DNA of 64,000 bases from Berkiella sp963829835 (GCA_963829835.1 CAWHKC010000004.1:2232001-2296000); one strand, 5' to 3'; shown: positions 36,858-47,154, counted from the stretch's first letter. Program-made: numbers and translations. Notes: generated by a model from the letters alone, not told the origin.

Positions 36858-37595
36858 TCAAATAATCCCTTTATATCCTTCTTTCTCAAGTTTTTTCGCT
36901 AATGACATATCGCCACTTTGTACAATCGCCCCATCCATCATAATATGCACTTTATGAGGCTCAATATAATCAAGGATCCGTTGATAATGGGTGATAATTA
37001 AAAAACTGGTTTTTGGATTGGCATACTCATTAATGGCTTTGGCCACAATCTTTAGGGTATCAATATCTAACCCTGAGTCTGTTTCGTCGAGTATGCAAAA
37101 TGTTGGTTTTAGCATCAACATTTGTAAAATTTCATTGCATTTCTTTTCACCACCTGAAAAGCCATCATTGACTGCTCGGTGGAGTAAGGTTTCAGGCATA
37201 TTTAATGATTTCAATGTTGATTTAACTTCTTGCAAAAATTCAAAAGCATCAATTTCTTGCTTACCAAGGACTTTGCGTTGTGCATTGAGTGCTGTTTTGA
37301 TAAAAGTGCTATTAGCAAGTCCAGGAATATCAATTGGGTATTGCATAGCTAAAAAAAGACCCGCATGTGCTCGTTGTTCAGGGGTTAATTTCAGTAAATC
37401 GCTATTATTAAATTGTACAGAACCTTGAACTATCTCAATGCCTGGTTTGCCGCCAAGGGCATAAGCAAGCGTGCTTTTTCCAGAGCCATTTGGACCCATG
37501 ATGGCATGGATTTCGCCTTGTGGCACGGTCAAGTTTAACTGATTGATAATATTTTTATCAGAAACTTTAACGATTAAATCTTTAATTTCAAGCAT
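36858..37595 (-). CDS. sufC: SUF ATPase SufC
   Basis: ABC-type ATPase of the SufBC2D scaffold, 245 residues from ATG 37595 (AGGA eight bases upstream). Walker A GPNGSGKST, signature FSGGEKKCNEI, Walker B FCILDETDSGLD and the switch His in LIITHYQRIL. The start lies six bases after the sufB stop. ATP binding drives the change of shape that exposes the cluster site. Confidence 0.96.
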   Translation of the reverse strand: MLEIKDLIVKVSDKNIINQLNLTVPQGEIHAIMGPNGSGKSTLAYALGGKPGIEIVQGSVQFNNSDLLKLTPEQRAHAGLFLAMQYPIDIPGLANSTFIKTALNAQRKVLGKQEIDAFEFLQEVKSTLKSLNMPETLLHRAVNDGFSGGEKKCNEILQMLMLKPTFCILDETDSGLDIDTLKIVAKAINEYANPKTSFLIITHYQRILDYIEPHKVHIMMDGAIVQSGDMSLAKKLEKEGYKGII

Positions 37596-37600
37596 ATGAA

Positions 37601-39047
37601 TTATCCTATACAACCTTCTAGGCTTACTTCCAATAAGCGCTGTGCTTCTACTGCAAATTCAAAAGGAAGTTTTTGAAGAATCGTTTTACAAAACCCATTA
37701 ACGATTAAGTTCATTGACTCTTCCTCGCTTAAACCTCGAGAACGACAATAAAATAATTGTTCATCAGAAATTTTCGATGTGGAGGCTTCGTGTTCCACGT
37801 GAGCCGTTGTATTCATTACTTCTATATTCGGGAAAGTATAAGCACCACAAAGATGGCCAATAAGTAATGAATCACATTGTGTATAATTGCGTGCATTGTC
37901 TGCTTTAGGAAATACTTGAACTAAGCCACGATAAGTATTTTGGCCACTTCCAGCTGAGATGGCTTTAGAGATAATGGTACTATGGGTGTTTTTCCCGATA
38001 TGGATCATTTTAGTGCCAGTATCAGCTTGCTGATGCGCTTTAGTCAAAGCAATGGAAAAGAATTCACCTCGCGAATTATCCCCTTTAAGAATCACGCTAG
38101 GATACTTCCAAGTGATAGCGGCCCCCATTTCAACTTGAGTCCATGAAATTTTAGAATGGTTACCCTTACATAATCCTCTTTTAGTGACAAAGTTATAAAT
38201 CCCACCCACACCTCGTTCATCACCAGGATACCAGTTCTGAACGGTGGCATATTTAATATGTGCATTATCATGTGCAATCAGTTCTACTACAGCGGCATGT
38301 AATTGATTAGTGTCTCTTATGGGAGCTGTGCATCCTTCAAGATAGCTTACAAAGCTATCTTCTTCTGCAATAATAAGCGTTCTTTCAAATTGGCCAGTAT
38401 TAGCCGCATTAATTCGAAAATAGGTTGATAATTCCATGGGGCATTTTACCCCTTTGGGAATATAACAAAATGAACCATCAGTGAAGACAGCGGCATTAAG
38501 GCATGCATAGAAATTATCTTGATAAGGAACAACGGTTCCTAAATATTGTTTCACTAAATCTGGATGCTTAATGGCTGCTTCAGAAAATGAACAGAAATAT
38601 GATACCCAGTGTGGCTAATTTTTCTTTAAAGGTGGTGGCCACGGATACACTATCAAAGACAGCATCAATAGCAATCCCACTTAGCATTTTTTGTTCTTGA
38701 AGCGGGATCCCAAGCTTCTGATAGGTTTTAAGCAATTGCGGATCAATATCCGCTAAGGTTTTATTGGGATCATAATTAACAGGAGCACTAAAGTAAGTGA
38801 TGGATTGATAGTCGATGGGAGAGTAGTGAACATTTGCCCAGTGTGGTTCTTTCAGTGTAAGCCAATGTTTAAAAGCTTTTAAGCGCCATTCTAATAGAAA
38901 TTCAGGTTCATTTTTTTTCGATGAGATTTCTCTGATAACCGACTCTGATAAACCTGGCGCAATGGTATGCGATGGGATTTCACTAATAAATCCAGCCGCG
39001 TATCCTTTATTTAGGAAAGAATTTATGTTCGGCTTATCAGATTTCAT
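37601..39047 (-). pseudogene. sufB: SUF scaffold subunit SufB, split by a +1 frame change
   Basis: SufB builds the Fe-S cluster with SufC and SufD. The frame from ATG 39047 runs through YSPIDYQSITYFSAP and DAVFDSVSVATTFKEKLATLGIIF, then ends at TGA 38580. The rest (SEAAIKHPDLVKQYLG, FCYIPKGVKCPMELSTYFRI, YCRSRGLSEEESMN) continues in the +1 frame to 37601. Reading ATA TTC TGT TCA instead of ATA TTT CTG TTC near 38592-38600 gives IFCSFSEAA, the family sequence, and a 481-residue protein of normal size. All other suf genes are intact and needed together, so a sequencing error or a recoded shift at TTT-C is at least as likely as a dead gene. No sufA or sufE is seen nearby. Confidence 0.85.
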
Positions 39048-39209
39048 CTAAGGCACCTACACATATTTACAGAAGTATTTAGTCTTTATTTATAGAGTAT
39101 CAAACTTAAACGTCGTGTGGGCAAAATACTCTAAATAATTGTGTATATACTTAATAAATGTCCTCTTTTAAGTATAAATTGTTATAGAATGAGAGAATGG
39201 ATATAGGTC

Positions 39210-40176
39210 ATGTTCAAAATCAAATCTCTAGAAAAGTATACAGCAATTTTCATTGCCTTCATTTTTATGCTTGGCAATCAATTATTAAGTGCCAAAACAA
39301 TGCCAGAAGCTGATATCACAATCCCTGTGCTAGTGGTGGACGAAGACCCTGGCTTAAAAATGCCTAGGAATTTTCGTAAAGCAAACGATGAATTCAAATC
39401 ATCAACCCAACCTTTACCCTCTCGTGTAGGTCTAGATGAGTTGAAAGTGGTTGGTAGTGCTCAGTTTTCTCAACATACATTAGAAGAAGCATTGAAACAG
39501 ATTACGGGCCCCGTCTGGATAATTGATTTGCGTAAAGAGACCCATGGTTTTGTGGATGGAACACCTATAAGTTGGTATAGTCCGGGTAATCAAAGTAACG
39601 TTAATGAAAGTGATGATAATATTTTACGCGGTAGAACAAATGGTATTCACGGATGTTGGCCGCCAAAAAGGCATTGGTGGTCGTGCAGATTCTGCAAAAA
39701 AAGGAGGGAATTATTAAGCGTTCTCGGTCCTATTGATATCATTGTAAAGTCTGCCGGCACGGAATCATCACTCATTGACCATATGAATTTAGGTTATTTG
39801 CGACTGGGTGTATTAGATCATCATCGACCAAGTGATGAGACTGTTGATGAATTTCTTGATTTTATGAAGTCTGTTCCACCTGAAGCTTGGCTTTATTTCC
39901 ATTGTAGAGGTGGCGTTGGTCGTACAACCACTTTTATGTCAATGGTTGATATTTTACACAATGCCTCTAAAGTCTCTCTTGAGGATATTGTTAATCGTCA
40001 AGCTTTAATAGGTGGAAGTAATCTTTTTAGTGTTTCAATGGATGAAGATGACCTTTGGAAAACAACAAGAAGCTGATGAGCGAAAAAAATTCATTACTGA
40101 CTTTTATAAATATGTGAAAGATCATAGAGGATATGGGAAGGTTACTTGGAGTGAATGGGCTGCAAAGCATAAGTAG
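39210..40176 (+). CDS. Exported PTP-like (phytase-type) phosphatase, frame-damaged
   Basis: A signal peptide (AIFIAFIFMLGNQLLSAK) leads into a tyrosine-phosphatase-fold enzyme: IIDLRKETHGFVDG and SWYSPGN near the start, the general-acid region LDHHRPSDE, and the active site FHCRGGVGRTTTFM (CX5R). The layout resembles PTP-like inositol phosphate phosphatases, such as Legionella LppA. The frame from 39210 stops at 40076, but family-like sequence (KQQEADERKKF ... WSEWAAKHK) continues in +1 to TAG 40176. Residues coded by 39630-39702 make sense only in the +1 frame (VEQMVFTDVGRQKG), entered by an extra G at 39630 and left by a -1 change at a run of seven A. Corrected length 321 residues. Confidence 0.7.
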
Positions 40177-40192
40177 CCCCTTACAGACATTT

Positions 40193-40262
40193 CTACGTAC
40201 CGCGGCTTGTCCGCGGTATCCCTGAAATTTCTGGATGCCGCGAACAAGTCGTGGCACGTAGG
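40193..40262. repeat. Dispersed hairpin element, copy 2
   Basis: Begins CTACGTACCGCGGCTTGTCC and ends with CAAGTCGTGGCACGTAGG; the two halves are imperfect inverted copies of each other. It lies just after the phosphatase stop and before the convergent methyltransferase end, the same setting as copies 1 and 3. Bases 40263-40304 show nothing further. Confidence 0.8.
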
Positions 40263-40304
40263 AAACCTAAAAATCCACAATCAAGGCCTGCTTCGCTAAA
40301 TTCT

Positions 40305-41869
40305 CTAATATACTTTACAAATTAAAGGAATGCGTTTTTCGAGTTCCTTTTTGTCAGTAATCGGTTGTTGTTTCTCATCATGGGCAGCCAATGTTCCCAT
40401 CTCGACCATACCTTGTATAACATTTGAAAGTGATTTTATGTTACGTGTTCCATCTAAAAGGGGAATAAGTACTTTGGTAACAGGATCTAAACCAATAGGC
40501 TCATGACGGCGATTTGTCACAAAATCTTGATTTTGAGCTTGATACCTCGCAAGAGCGCATGCAACAGGATGGTCTTTCACTTCGAGGGTATAGGAGGGAG
40601 GATAGCTTGAGATATTGATAATACCTGCAAAAGCGGATCGTAATAAGTTCAAATCATCATTTAAATATTTTTTAATAGTCGGCAATATCTTTTGTGGCGC
40701 TTCTTTTTGCAATTTTTTCGCATAAATCGTTATAATGCAGAGGCTTGAATCGTTCTTCATGTAAAATTAACATGGCCAATTGAGATACGGGATTTTTTAC
40801 TTTCAGTGTCATGGAACCCAGTGTAAAACTTGCTACCACACCTTCTTTAATACTCAATTCACTGATGTCAGAATCTGGCTTTGCAATTAATTGCAAATGG
40901 AAGTGTTCAATATCATCGGTCTTCAATGAACGATTAACTTGATTTTCTTGATGACATAATAAAGTACATCGAAAGCGTTGATTTCGTATGAAATCCATAT
41001 ATTGGCCAACGATGATAATATTATTAATTTTATTCAGTTCTTTGGAAAATTGTGCAGGTAGATTATCGGTATACATGGTCGCCAAGAAGGCATCAGATAA
41101 ATATGAGAGTTTTTGATTATTCGCTTGATCCATAAATTGATGAAAATAAACAGGTTCATTATAAGAAGATAAATGATCATGCAATAAATAATTATCTGCT
41201 TGTTTAGAAAGCAAATTGATTTCGCTTCTTAAAAATTCAGAATAAGGGGATTTATCGTCTTGGAGGCCATCGGAGATAAATTGTAAAACGGAACGTGCTT
41301 GAATAGCTTTAGTCTTAGGGTCAGTGATATTTTTAGTATGCCAAGACATCAGATCTCTTACACTATTGACCATATTCCAACCAGGGATAGGTGTTGTAGC
41401 TTACATAGGCAATACCATTTTTGGAAAGATTATTATGACAAATTTGTAATATTTTTTCTCTTACTTCTTTGTTAACCCAAGAATAAACACCATGACAAAT
41501 AATGTAATCGAAGGTTCCATCGCTCTTACTGAAATCGGAAATGGATTGCTGGCGTAAAGTAATATTCTTGAGGTTTAATTCTTCGATTTGTTTTAAACCG
41601 ATTTCTATTTGCTTCTCAGCCAAGTCAATTCCTAAAAATTCTGCTTGGGGTAAATGATATGCCATGGGAATAAGATTGCCGCCACCAGCACAGCCAAGTT
41701 CGAGGATCTTAGATTTTTCAACCGGTTTTGGTTTTAGTCCAAACAATTTTGCTAATGTGAACAAGTGGGTTGGGTGAGTATGGCTAAAGGGAAAACTGTT
41801 ATAGATAGTTGTATTATAATCGGCCTGGAGTTGATCCATGGGTTTTTGATGCGGTAGGGCAGTAGTCAT
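40305..41869 (-). pseudogene. SAM methyltransferase with regulatory domain, two +1 frame changes
   Basis: Three pieces in successive frames add up to one protein of about 520 residues. Piece 1 (41869-41363) is a class I methyltransferase with ILELGCAGGGNLIPMA and GIDLAEKQIE. Piece 2 (to 40672) begins after YNTYPG-W-N and carries VRDLMSWHTKN, typical of the methyltransferase regulatory domain (MethyTransf_Reg). Piece 3 (to 40305) completes the C-terminal part. The breaks are at TAT CCC TGG (41384-41386; one base fewer gives TYPGWNMVNSVRD) and at a run of five A (about 40703-40709; one fewer gives IAKEAPQKIL). Both are one-base insertions. Either a decayed gene or an error-rich stretch. Confidence 0.75.
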
Positions 41870-42169
41870 AATAAGTACCTATATAAGGGTGTATTTACCT
41901 CTATACTACCTGCAAATATCAAGGTGGGCAAAAATCCCTATTCAGTTTATAAATCTACATTTTTTCAAACATTTAACTTGAGCTTTTCGCAGGAAATACT
42001 AGTTAAAAATTAAATAGCTAGTTACAAAACATATAATTGGTGATAAACTAAAAGTTAAATGTAGCGTAGCTACATGGTTAGGTGGTTCGTTGAATTTATG
42101 TTGTATTTACAGGGATGAGTAGGCGTTCACCTTGGATAGTATAACCATAAGCCAATAAGTGATTACTGT
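41870..42169. other. Intergenic region, 300 bases
   Basis: AT-rich DNA between divergent genes with no convincing coding frame. The only distinct structure is a short palindrome, TGTAGC-GTA-GCTACA (42060-42074). Confidence 0.5.
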
Positions 42170-42535
42170 ATGGCGACACAAAGTACGGCTTTTGGCGTAA
42201 ATATCGAATATGAGAGAATTGAAGATTGTGACAAAGAATTAAAGCAAATCATTTCACAGATTCAGCATTACCTCTATAACTTTGGTCAAAGTTGGATATT
42301 TTTAGCGCTGGGTAAAACCTACTTTCAAAAATGTTGCCGAAGTTGGGTGCGTGTTTCAACGCATCTTGAAAAATTTCTTAATGATCCCCGAACGAATTAT
42401 TCCTTATTAATGGTTGTACTAGAACACGAAATTGAAAAATTTCCAAAGGGATCTTTCTATGCGCAAAAACTCCATTCTTTGCAGCGACTAGTCTCAATGG
42501 GCCCACGATTTTCATTTGATACCATCATGCATTAA
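42170..42535 (+). CDS. Small helical protein, unknown
   Basis: 121 residues, helix-rich, with aromatic and Cys residues (FGQSWIFLALGKTYFQKCCRSW in two pieces) and no signal peptide. No known motif recognised. It precedes the WipA-like gene by about 100 bases on the same strand and lies in a stretch of effector-style genes; the association is positional only. Confidence 0.5.
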   Translation: MATQSTAFGVNIEYERIEDCDKELKQIISQIQHYLYNFGQSWIFLALGKTYFQKCCRSWVRVSTHLEKFLNDPRTNYSLLMVVLEHEIEKFPKGSFYAQKLHSLQRLVSMGPRFSFDTIMH

Positions 42536-42631
42536 AACCTGTCCTAAATTTATGACATAACATTGACGGCTGGTATAAATTAGCAGATTAACATACAATT
42601 TACTCCAACTATGGTTTTGGAGTTTTGAAAT

Positions 42632-44196
42632 ATGGCTATCTATTTTGAAGAAAAGGTGAATATAAACGTATATCCTAAACTGGATATACTGCATAAAGCT
42701 GATAAAGACGCTGAATTTACCATCGGTGATCTCAATGGTAACGCGTTAAATTTATTATATGTGGTTGTTAGACATGGTTTATTTACCCTTCACTGAAAGC
42801 AACTATCAAGAATTTGTTAAGCTCTATCTGAGATCAAAAGAGGGTTTAACAAAAGCAAGATCTTGAACAATTAGATAAAATCCTCGCGACGGGCAATTTC
42901 AACAAAGACGCCAAATTAAGATTAATCGGCGATGACTTTGCCGATAGAGGACTACATGATTTTCTCACTTTAAAGCTGTTACATTTGCTTGTGAAAAATG
43001 GTGTTCCTGTTGAAATTTTACTTTCTAATCATGGTGCTGAATTTATTGAAGCCTATGAAACAAAAAACAAATTTGCACCCATCCGATTAATGGGAATGCA
43101 TGCAGGCTCTATGAAAGGTCTAAATCAGCTTATCAAAGATAATGTGGTTGATGAGCAAACCATCCAGAAAATGATTGATGAATGCTATAAACCTTCATTA
43201 AAAGCCATTTCCTATTCTATAGACAAAGACAAAAATGAAATATCAATTTACACTCATGCTGGTTTTGATATTGAGAAGGATCTCCCGCCTTTAGCTAAAG
43301 CATTGGGAGTTACTTTAAATGACAACTCAATTGAAGAATTAGCGAAAACGATTGATAATATCAATGCTATTTTTACGAACGACTATGTTAATAAAGATAA
43401 AGTCCATACGTTGCTTGATAATGAACAAATGGACCGCGCTTATCAAGGGAAACATATCGACTCTGGTTTATTTCCTTTTGTTTATCTCATATGGAATCGA
43501 GTCTATGCTAATTTAAATAGGGCTTATAATTACAAAGGCTATCACGTAAAATATGTTCATGGTCATGATAGTAATGAAAGTACACATGACAACATTTATG
43601 TTATCGATAATTTACTTGGCAAATCATTAGAATTACATGAAGCTATCTATAAACTATTTTATTCTCATGAGACTAGTCCTAGAGCAAGATCAACTAGCAG
43701 TGTTCCACAAACAGTTATAACGCAACAGCCAATCGTTGCAACACCTGTCATACCTGCAGTTCCTGTCATACCTGCAGTTCCTGTCATACCTGCAGTTCCT
43801 GCAAATCCCAATGTTTTGTCAAAACCAGCCTATCCTCCATTGATGGTAGGGGCGGCTTGCGCAGCTATTGCGGCAATAGTTTGTTTTACCATTGGTTTAA
43901 GTTTAGGTTATGCCCTTACAATTGGGATTGTGGTTAGTGGTTTGTTAGAAGCAAGAAAGTATTTCTATCAACATTGTAAACAACAAGTTAATGCAAACAC
44001 ACAAGCATTAACTGCTCAGCACAAGCACTATTTGCAAGAAGGAAAGGCGGCAAGACATAGTAATATCATTTATGCCAAGAGTTTTCTTGACCTTAATGCT
44101 TGGAAAAATTATCGTGCTTATGGAGCAGGGTTGCTAAGCGAACAAGTCACAGAGGAAGCTCCTAAAATCGAGCAAGGAGTAGCCAACCGATTATAA
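42632..44196 (+). pseudogene. WipA-like PPP-family phosphatase, two +1 frame changes
   Basis: The PPP metallophosphatase motifs are present but spread over three frames: FTIGDLNGNALNLLY (GDxHG-like, Asn for His) in the first, LIGDDFADRGLHDF (GDxxDRG) and LLSNHGAEF (GNHE-like) in the last, then MHAGSM. The first frame (ATG 42632) stops at TGA 42794; one base fewer at CTT CAC gives GLFTLTESNYQEFVK. The second frame ends at TGA 42864; one base fewer at AAA GCA gives TKQDLEQLDK. Corrected, it is about 520 residues, close to Legionella WipA in size. The C-terminal part has VIPAVP repeats and a membrane-like segment (ACAAIAAIVCFTIGLSLGYA). It overlaps the convergent GIDE gene by 35 bases. Confidence 0.7.
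43744..43797 (+). repeat. Three 18-bp tandem repeats (VIPAVP)
   Basis: CCTGTCATACCTGCAGTT occurs three times in a row inside the WipA-like gene and encodes P-V-I-P-A-V units. The length is a multiple of three, so copy changes would alter linker length but not frame. Confidence 0.9.
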
Positions 44197-44902
44197 TAAG
44201 CATAGCTACATAGCCAATTAACCAGACCAAAGCAGTCATTTTATATTGGAAAATAAGCCGTTGATGGCTGCGTGAAGATAAAATAAAAGGGGCAGTTTGA
44301 TTTTGCCCCTCACTTTTTAAATAATTTATATCTTCTTTAGTCGAAAAGTTTCCTGCGGCATATAAAAACATGCCTTCATCCATTCGCCATTCACAATATT
44401 GATAGCGTCCAAAGGTTCCTAACAAACGCCATAGGAAATTTTTGGGTTTTCCTTGCGGATATCTTTTAAAGCCTTTCCAGATGTCAACGACAGTGGTTGT
44501 TATCTGCGCCTTTGTTGGGTCGATAATACATTCCCCGGTTTCGTCTTGGATCATAAAAGCTTGATTTGATTCTCCTTTCTCAATCACAAACCATCTATCT
44601 TTGACAGCATGAGCTATTTGGTAACGATACCAAGTGCAAGGAAGCAGAGAAAGAGGCGCAATGGTGGGATTATCGAGGTTATATTTTTGCGTCCCTTGAA
44701 TTTCCACATAGCCTTGGGCTGCGGAGCGAATTTTAGTGGTTGGCAGATCTTCTATATTGCGCGCGTTTCTAAAATTTTTATACCATTTAAAAAAGAAGAA
44801 GATAGCAAAAAAGATAAATAAAGATAATAAAATGAGATAAGTTATTAAGGGCAGACCTTTAAGGGCGGAAGCGTTTAAACTATATTGATGTAAGTTTATC
44901 AT
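44162..44902 (-). CDS. GIDE-domain membrane protein
   Basis: 246 residues with a membrane segment near each end (about 18-40 and 222-244). The stretch between them has the GIDE domain pattern: KIRSAAQGYVEIQGTQ, LPCTWYRYQIA, and MLIIDTGECIIDP-like IQDETGECIIDPTKA. GIDE domains are found in the mitochondrial E3 ligase MUL1/MAPL; bacterial forms lack the RING finger, as here. It is paired with lemA (four-base overlap), a recurrent bacterial arrangement. Confidence 0.75.
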   Translation of the reverse strand: MINLHQYSLNASALKGLPLITYLILLSLFIFFAIFFFFKWYKNFRNARNIEDLPTTKIRSAAQGYVEIQGTQKYNLDNPTIAPLSLLPCTWYRYQIAHAVKDRWFVIEKGESNQAFMIQDETGECIIDPTKAQITTTVVDIWKGFKRYPQGKPKNFLWRLLGTFGRYQYCEWRMDEGMFLYAAGNFSTKEDINYLKSEGQNQTAPFILSSRSHQRLIFQYKMTALVWLIGYVAMLIIIGWLLLARF

Positions 44903-45483
44903 TGTTTAAATTGTGAATTCACATCAACATCAGCCAGTTCAGGCGATCCAAACTCAAGAGTCTCTAAATGTTTAAAAGCAAATAATTTAGCAACAAGCAC
45001 ATCAGGGAATTGTTCAATGCGAATGTTATTGAGAGTAACACTTTCATTATAGAGCTCTCTTCTATCTGCAATTGTATTTTCTAAACCAGAAATACGGGTT
45101 TGCAGATGAGCAAAGGTTTCATTGGTTTTCAATTGTGGATAGTTTTCAGCTAAAGCAAATAAATTGCCTAATGATCCGCGCAATAAGGTTTCGGCTTGTC
45201 CAACAGCGGCTATATCGCCTTTCTCCCGTGCTGTCATGGCATTTTGCCTGGCCAGGGTAATTTTTTCTAAGGTTGAACTTTCAAATTGCATATATTGTTT
45301 GCAAGTTTCAATAAGTTTAGGTAATTCATCATGTCGCTGCTTTAAGAGCACATCAATATTAGCCCAGGCTTTTTTGGCATTATTTTTAAGGGCAACAAGA
45401 TTATTATAGAGGATGGTAAAATAGATAAAGAGGAAAAAACACATTCCAATTGCGACATAACTGGTCAGAGAGGCAAAGTGCAT
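44899..45483 (-). CDS. lemA: LemA family protein
   Basis: 194 residues with an N-terminal membrane segment (about 8-27) followed by long helices. The LemA signature is clear: YNNLVALKNNAKKAWANIDVLLKQRHDELPKLIE in pieces, LFALAENYPQLKTNETFAHLQ, and RRELYNESVTLNNIRIEQFP. Exposed outside the cytoplasmic membrane. Role in bacteria poorly defined; the pairing with a GIDE protein suggests joint action. Confidence 0.92.
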   Translation of the reverse strand: MHFASLTSYVAIGMCFFLFIYFTILYNNLVALKNNAKKAWANIDVLLKQRHDELPKLIETCKQYMQFESSTLEKITLARQNAMTAREKGDIAAVGQAETLLRGSLGNLFALAENYPQLKTNETFAHLQTRISGLENTIADRRELYNESVTLNNIRIEQFPDVLVAKLFAFKHLETLEFGSPELADVDVNSQFKQ

Positions 45484-45549
45484 AATGCTTACCTATTATT
45501 AAAAGCATACTAATTAGTATATAGTTAATTCTATAATGATAGAGTGTAT

Positions 45550-47094
45550 TTACAGCTTTCGAACTACGTAGATGTTACCAACCACCGGTTTATCTTCTTG
45601 ATACCTTATATTTTCAGTTCTTTGGACTTCAATTTTAAAAGCCATCATCTTGCAAAGACTCTGAATATAATCAGGTCGATGAGCGTATCTGCCCGTACTT
45701 CGGAGTTGAAAGTGTGGATTGCGGGGATCATGCTCTGCTTCTTCAGGTGTTAAAAGTTCCACTGAAAAGCAAAAAAACGCATTTTGTTTTAACGTGCGTT
45801 GACAAGCCTGAAATACTTTTTCTAAGCTCCCAAAATACACAAAGACATCCGCGGCAATAATTAAATCAGCCTCAACTTTTTCTGAAGGACGTTCAAGGAA
45901 GGACAATATATCTGTGACATAAAGTTTATAATAGCCTCCATGAGAACGCGCAACTTCAATCATGTTAGGTGAAACATCCACACCAATTAATTTCCCTATA
46001 ATATCCGCAAACAAAGGGGCGCACAGTCCTGTCCCACACCCCAGATCAAAACCGATTAATAGCTCTTGTGTTTGTTTAATAAAAGGGCCAACCGCTTCTC
46101 TAAGCAGTTGAGGGACGCGGTATTGCAGTTGTCCTTTTACTTGAGTTTCATAGCTATAGGCATATTGATCAAACAACGCTCGAGTATATTCAGTGGGTGC
46201 GCCTTCAACATTTGTTTTGCGCATTAAGGCATCTACCATGTGTTGCGCTGTTTGATTTTTAGGTTCTAGTTGTAAGGCCTTTTGATAATGTTGAAGGGCT
46301 TTTTCTTTTTCATTGAGATGTAGATAAATCGTCGCTAAGTTATGATGGCTATGAGCATGTTGAGGGTTGATAGCTAAAACCTTCTCATAACATTCTATCG
46401 CTTCATTGGCTTTTGCTAATGCGCTATCAATAACGCCCAGATGAAAGAGTGCATCAATGTTCTTTGGTTCTTTTGCAATCACTTGTGTCAAAAGTGGCTC
46501 TGCTTCTTCAAATCTTTTTAAACCGCACAGGGTAATACCAAGATTATGTAGCGCGCCTAAATGATCGCCACGTATTTTGAGTACTTCCTGGTAGTGGGGC
46601 ACAGCATCAAGCAATCTATCTAGTTGAATATAGCAATTTGCTAAATTGTAATGTGTGTCTAAGGCATGAGGATCTATACGTATCGATTTTTGAAAATAAG
46701 TGGCAGCTTCTTCATATCTTCCCAATCGATAGAGTAATGTTCCCAAATTATTATTTGCTTGAGCATAGGAACTTTTTAAGCGCAATGCCTCATGATAATG
46801 GCGCATCGCTTCGTTGACTTTGCCTGCTGCTTGATAGGCATTGCCTAGGTTATTGTGAAACTCTGCTACATTCGGAGCAGCATTTACTGCTTGTGCCAAA
46901 TAGGAAATCGCTTTCTCAAAATCTCTTTTTTGGGCATAGGACATGCCTAGGCCATGGAGGGCATCCGGTTGGTTAGGATGGCTTGAGAGCACGTTCTGAA
47001 AAAGGTCAATAGCAGCATCTACCTCATTGCGCTGTTGAAGCGCAAAGGCTTGCTCTAGTTTCTCATTCATCTCAATTTCGTTATTTTTAGTCAT
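45550..47094 (-). CDS. TPR-repeat methyltransferase
   Basis: 514 residues. About eight or nine tetratricopeptide repeats occupy residues 8-290 (for example NQPDALHGLGMSYAQ, AEFHNNLGNAYQAAG, AQANNNLGTLLYRLG). The C-terminal ~210 residues are a SAM methyltransferase with FDLGCGTGLCAPLFA, IGVDVSPNMIEVA and LIIAADVFVYFG. The TPR part probably binds a protein partner or substrate. Target unknown. Transcribed with the lemA pair direction but separated by 66 bases. Confidence 0.85.
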   Translation of the reverse strand: MTKNNEIEMNEKLEQAFALQQRNEVDAAIDLFQNVLSSHPNQPDALHGLGMSYAQKRDFEKAISYLAQAVNAAPNVAEFHNNLGNAYQAAGKVNEAMRHYHEALRLKSSYAQANNNLGTLLYRLGRYEEAATYFQKSIRIDPHALDTHYNLANCYIQLDRLLDAVPHYQEVLKIRGDHLGALHNLGITLCGLKRFEEAEPLLTQVIAKEPKNIDALFHLGVIDSALAKANEAIECYEKVLAINPQHAHSHHNLATIYLHLNEKEKALQHYQKALQLEPKNQTAQHMVDALMRKTNVEGAPTEYTRALFDQYAYSYETQVKGQLQYRVPQLLREAVGPFIKQTQELLIGFDLGCGTGLCAPLFADIIGKLIGVDVSPNMIEVARSHGGYYKLYVTDILSFLERPSEKVEADLIIAADVFVYFGSLEKVFQACQRTLKQNAFFCFSVELLTPEEAEHDPRNPHFQLRSTGRYAHRPDYIQSLCKMMAFKIEVQRTENIRYQEDKPVVGNIYVVRKL

Positions 47095-47154
47095 AATTAA
47101 TTATAGTGATTTAGGTTGTCTTCTTACAATAATTCTATTTATGGCATTTATCTC

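Noticed and set aside
43744..43797. VIPAVP tandem repeats as a possible CRISPR-like or phase-switch array
   Set aside because: The unit is 18 bp without spacers, in frame and multiple of three; it encodes a proline-rich linker and cannot switch the frame.
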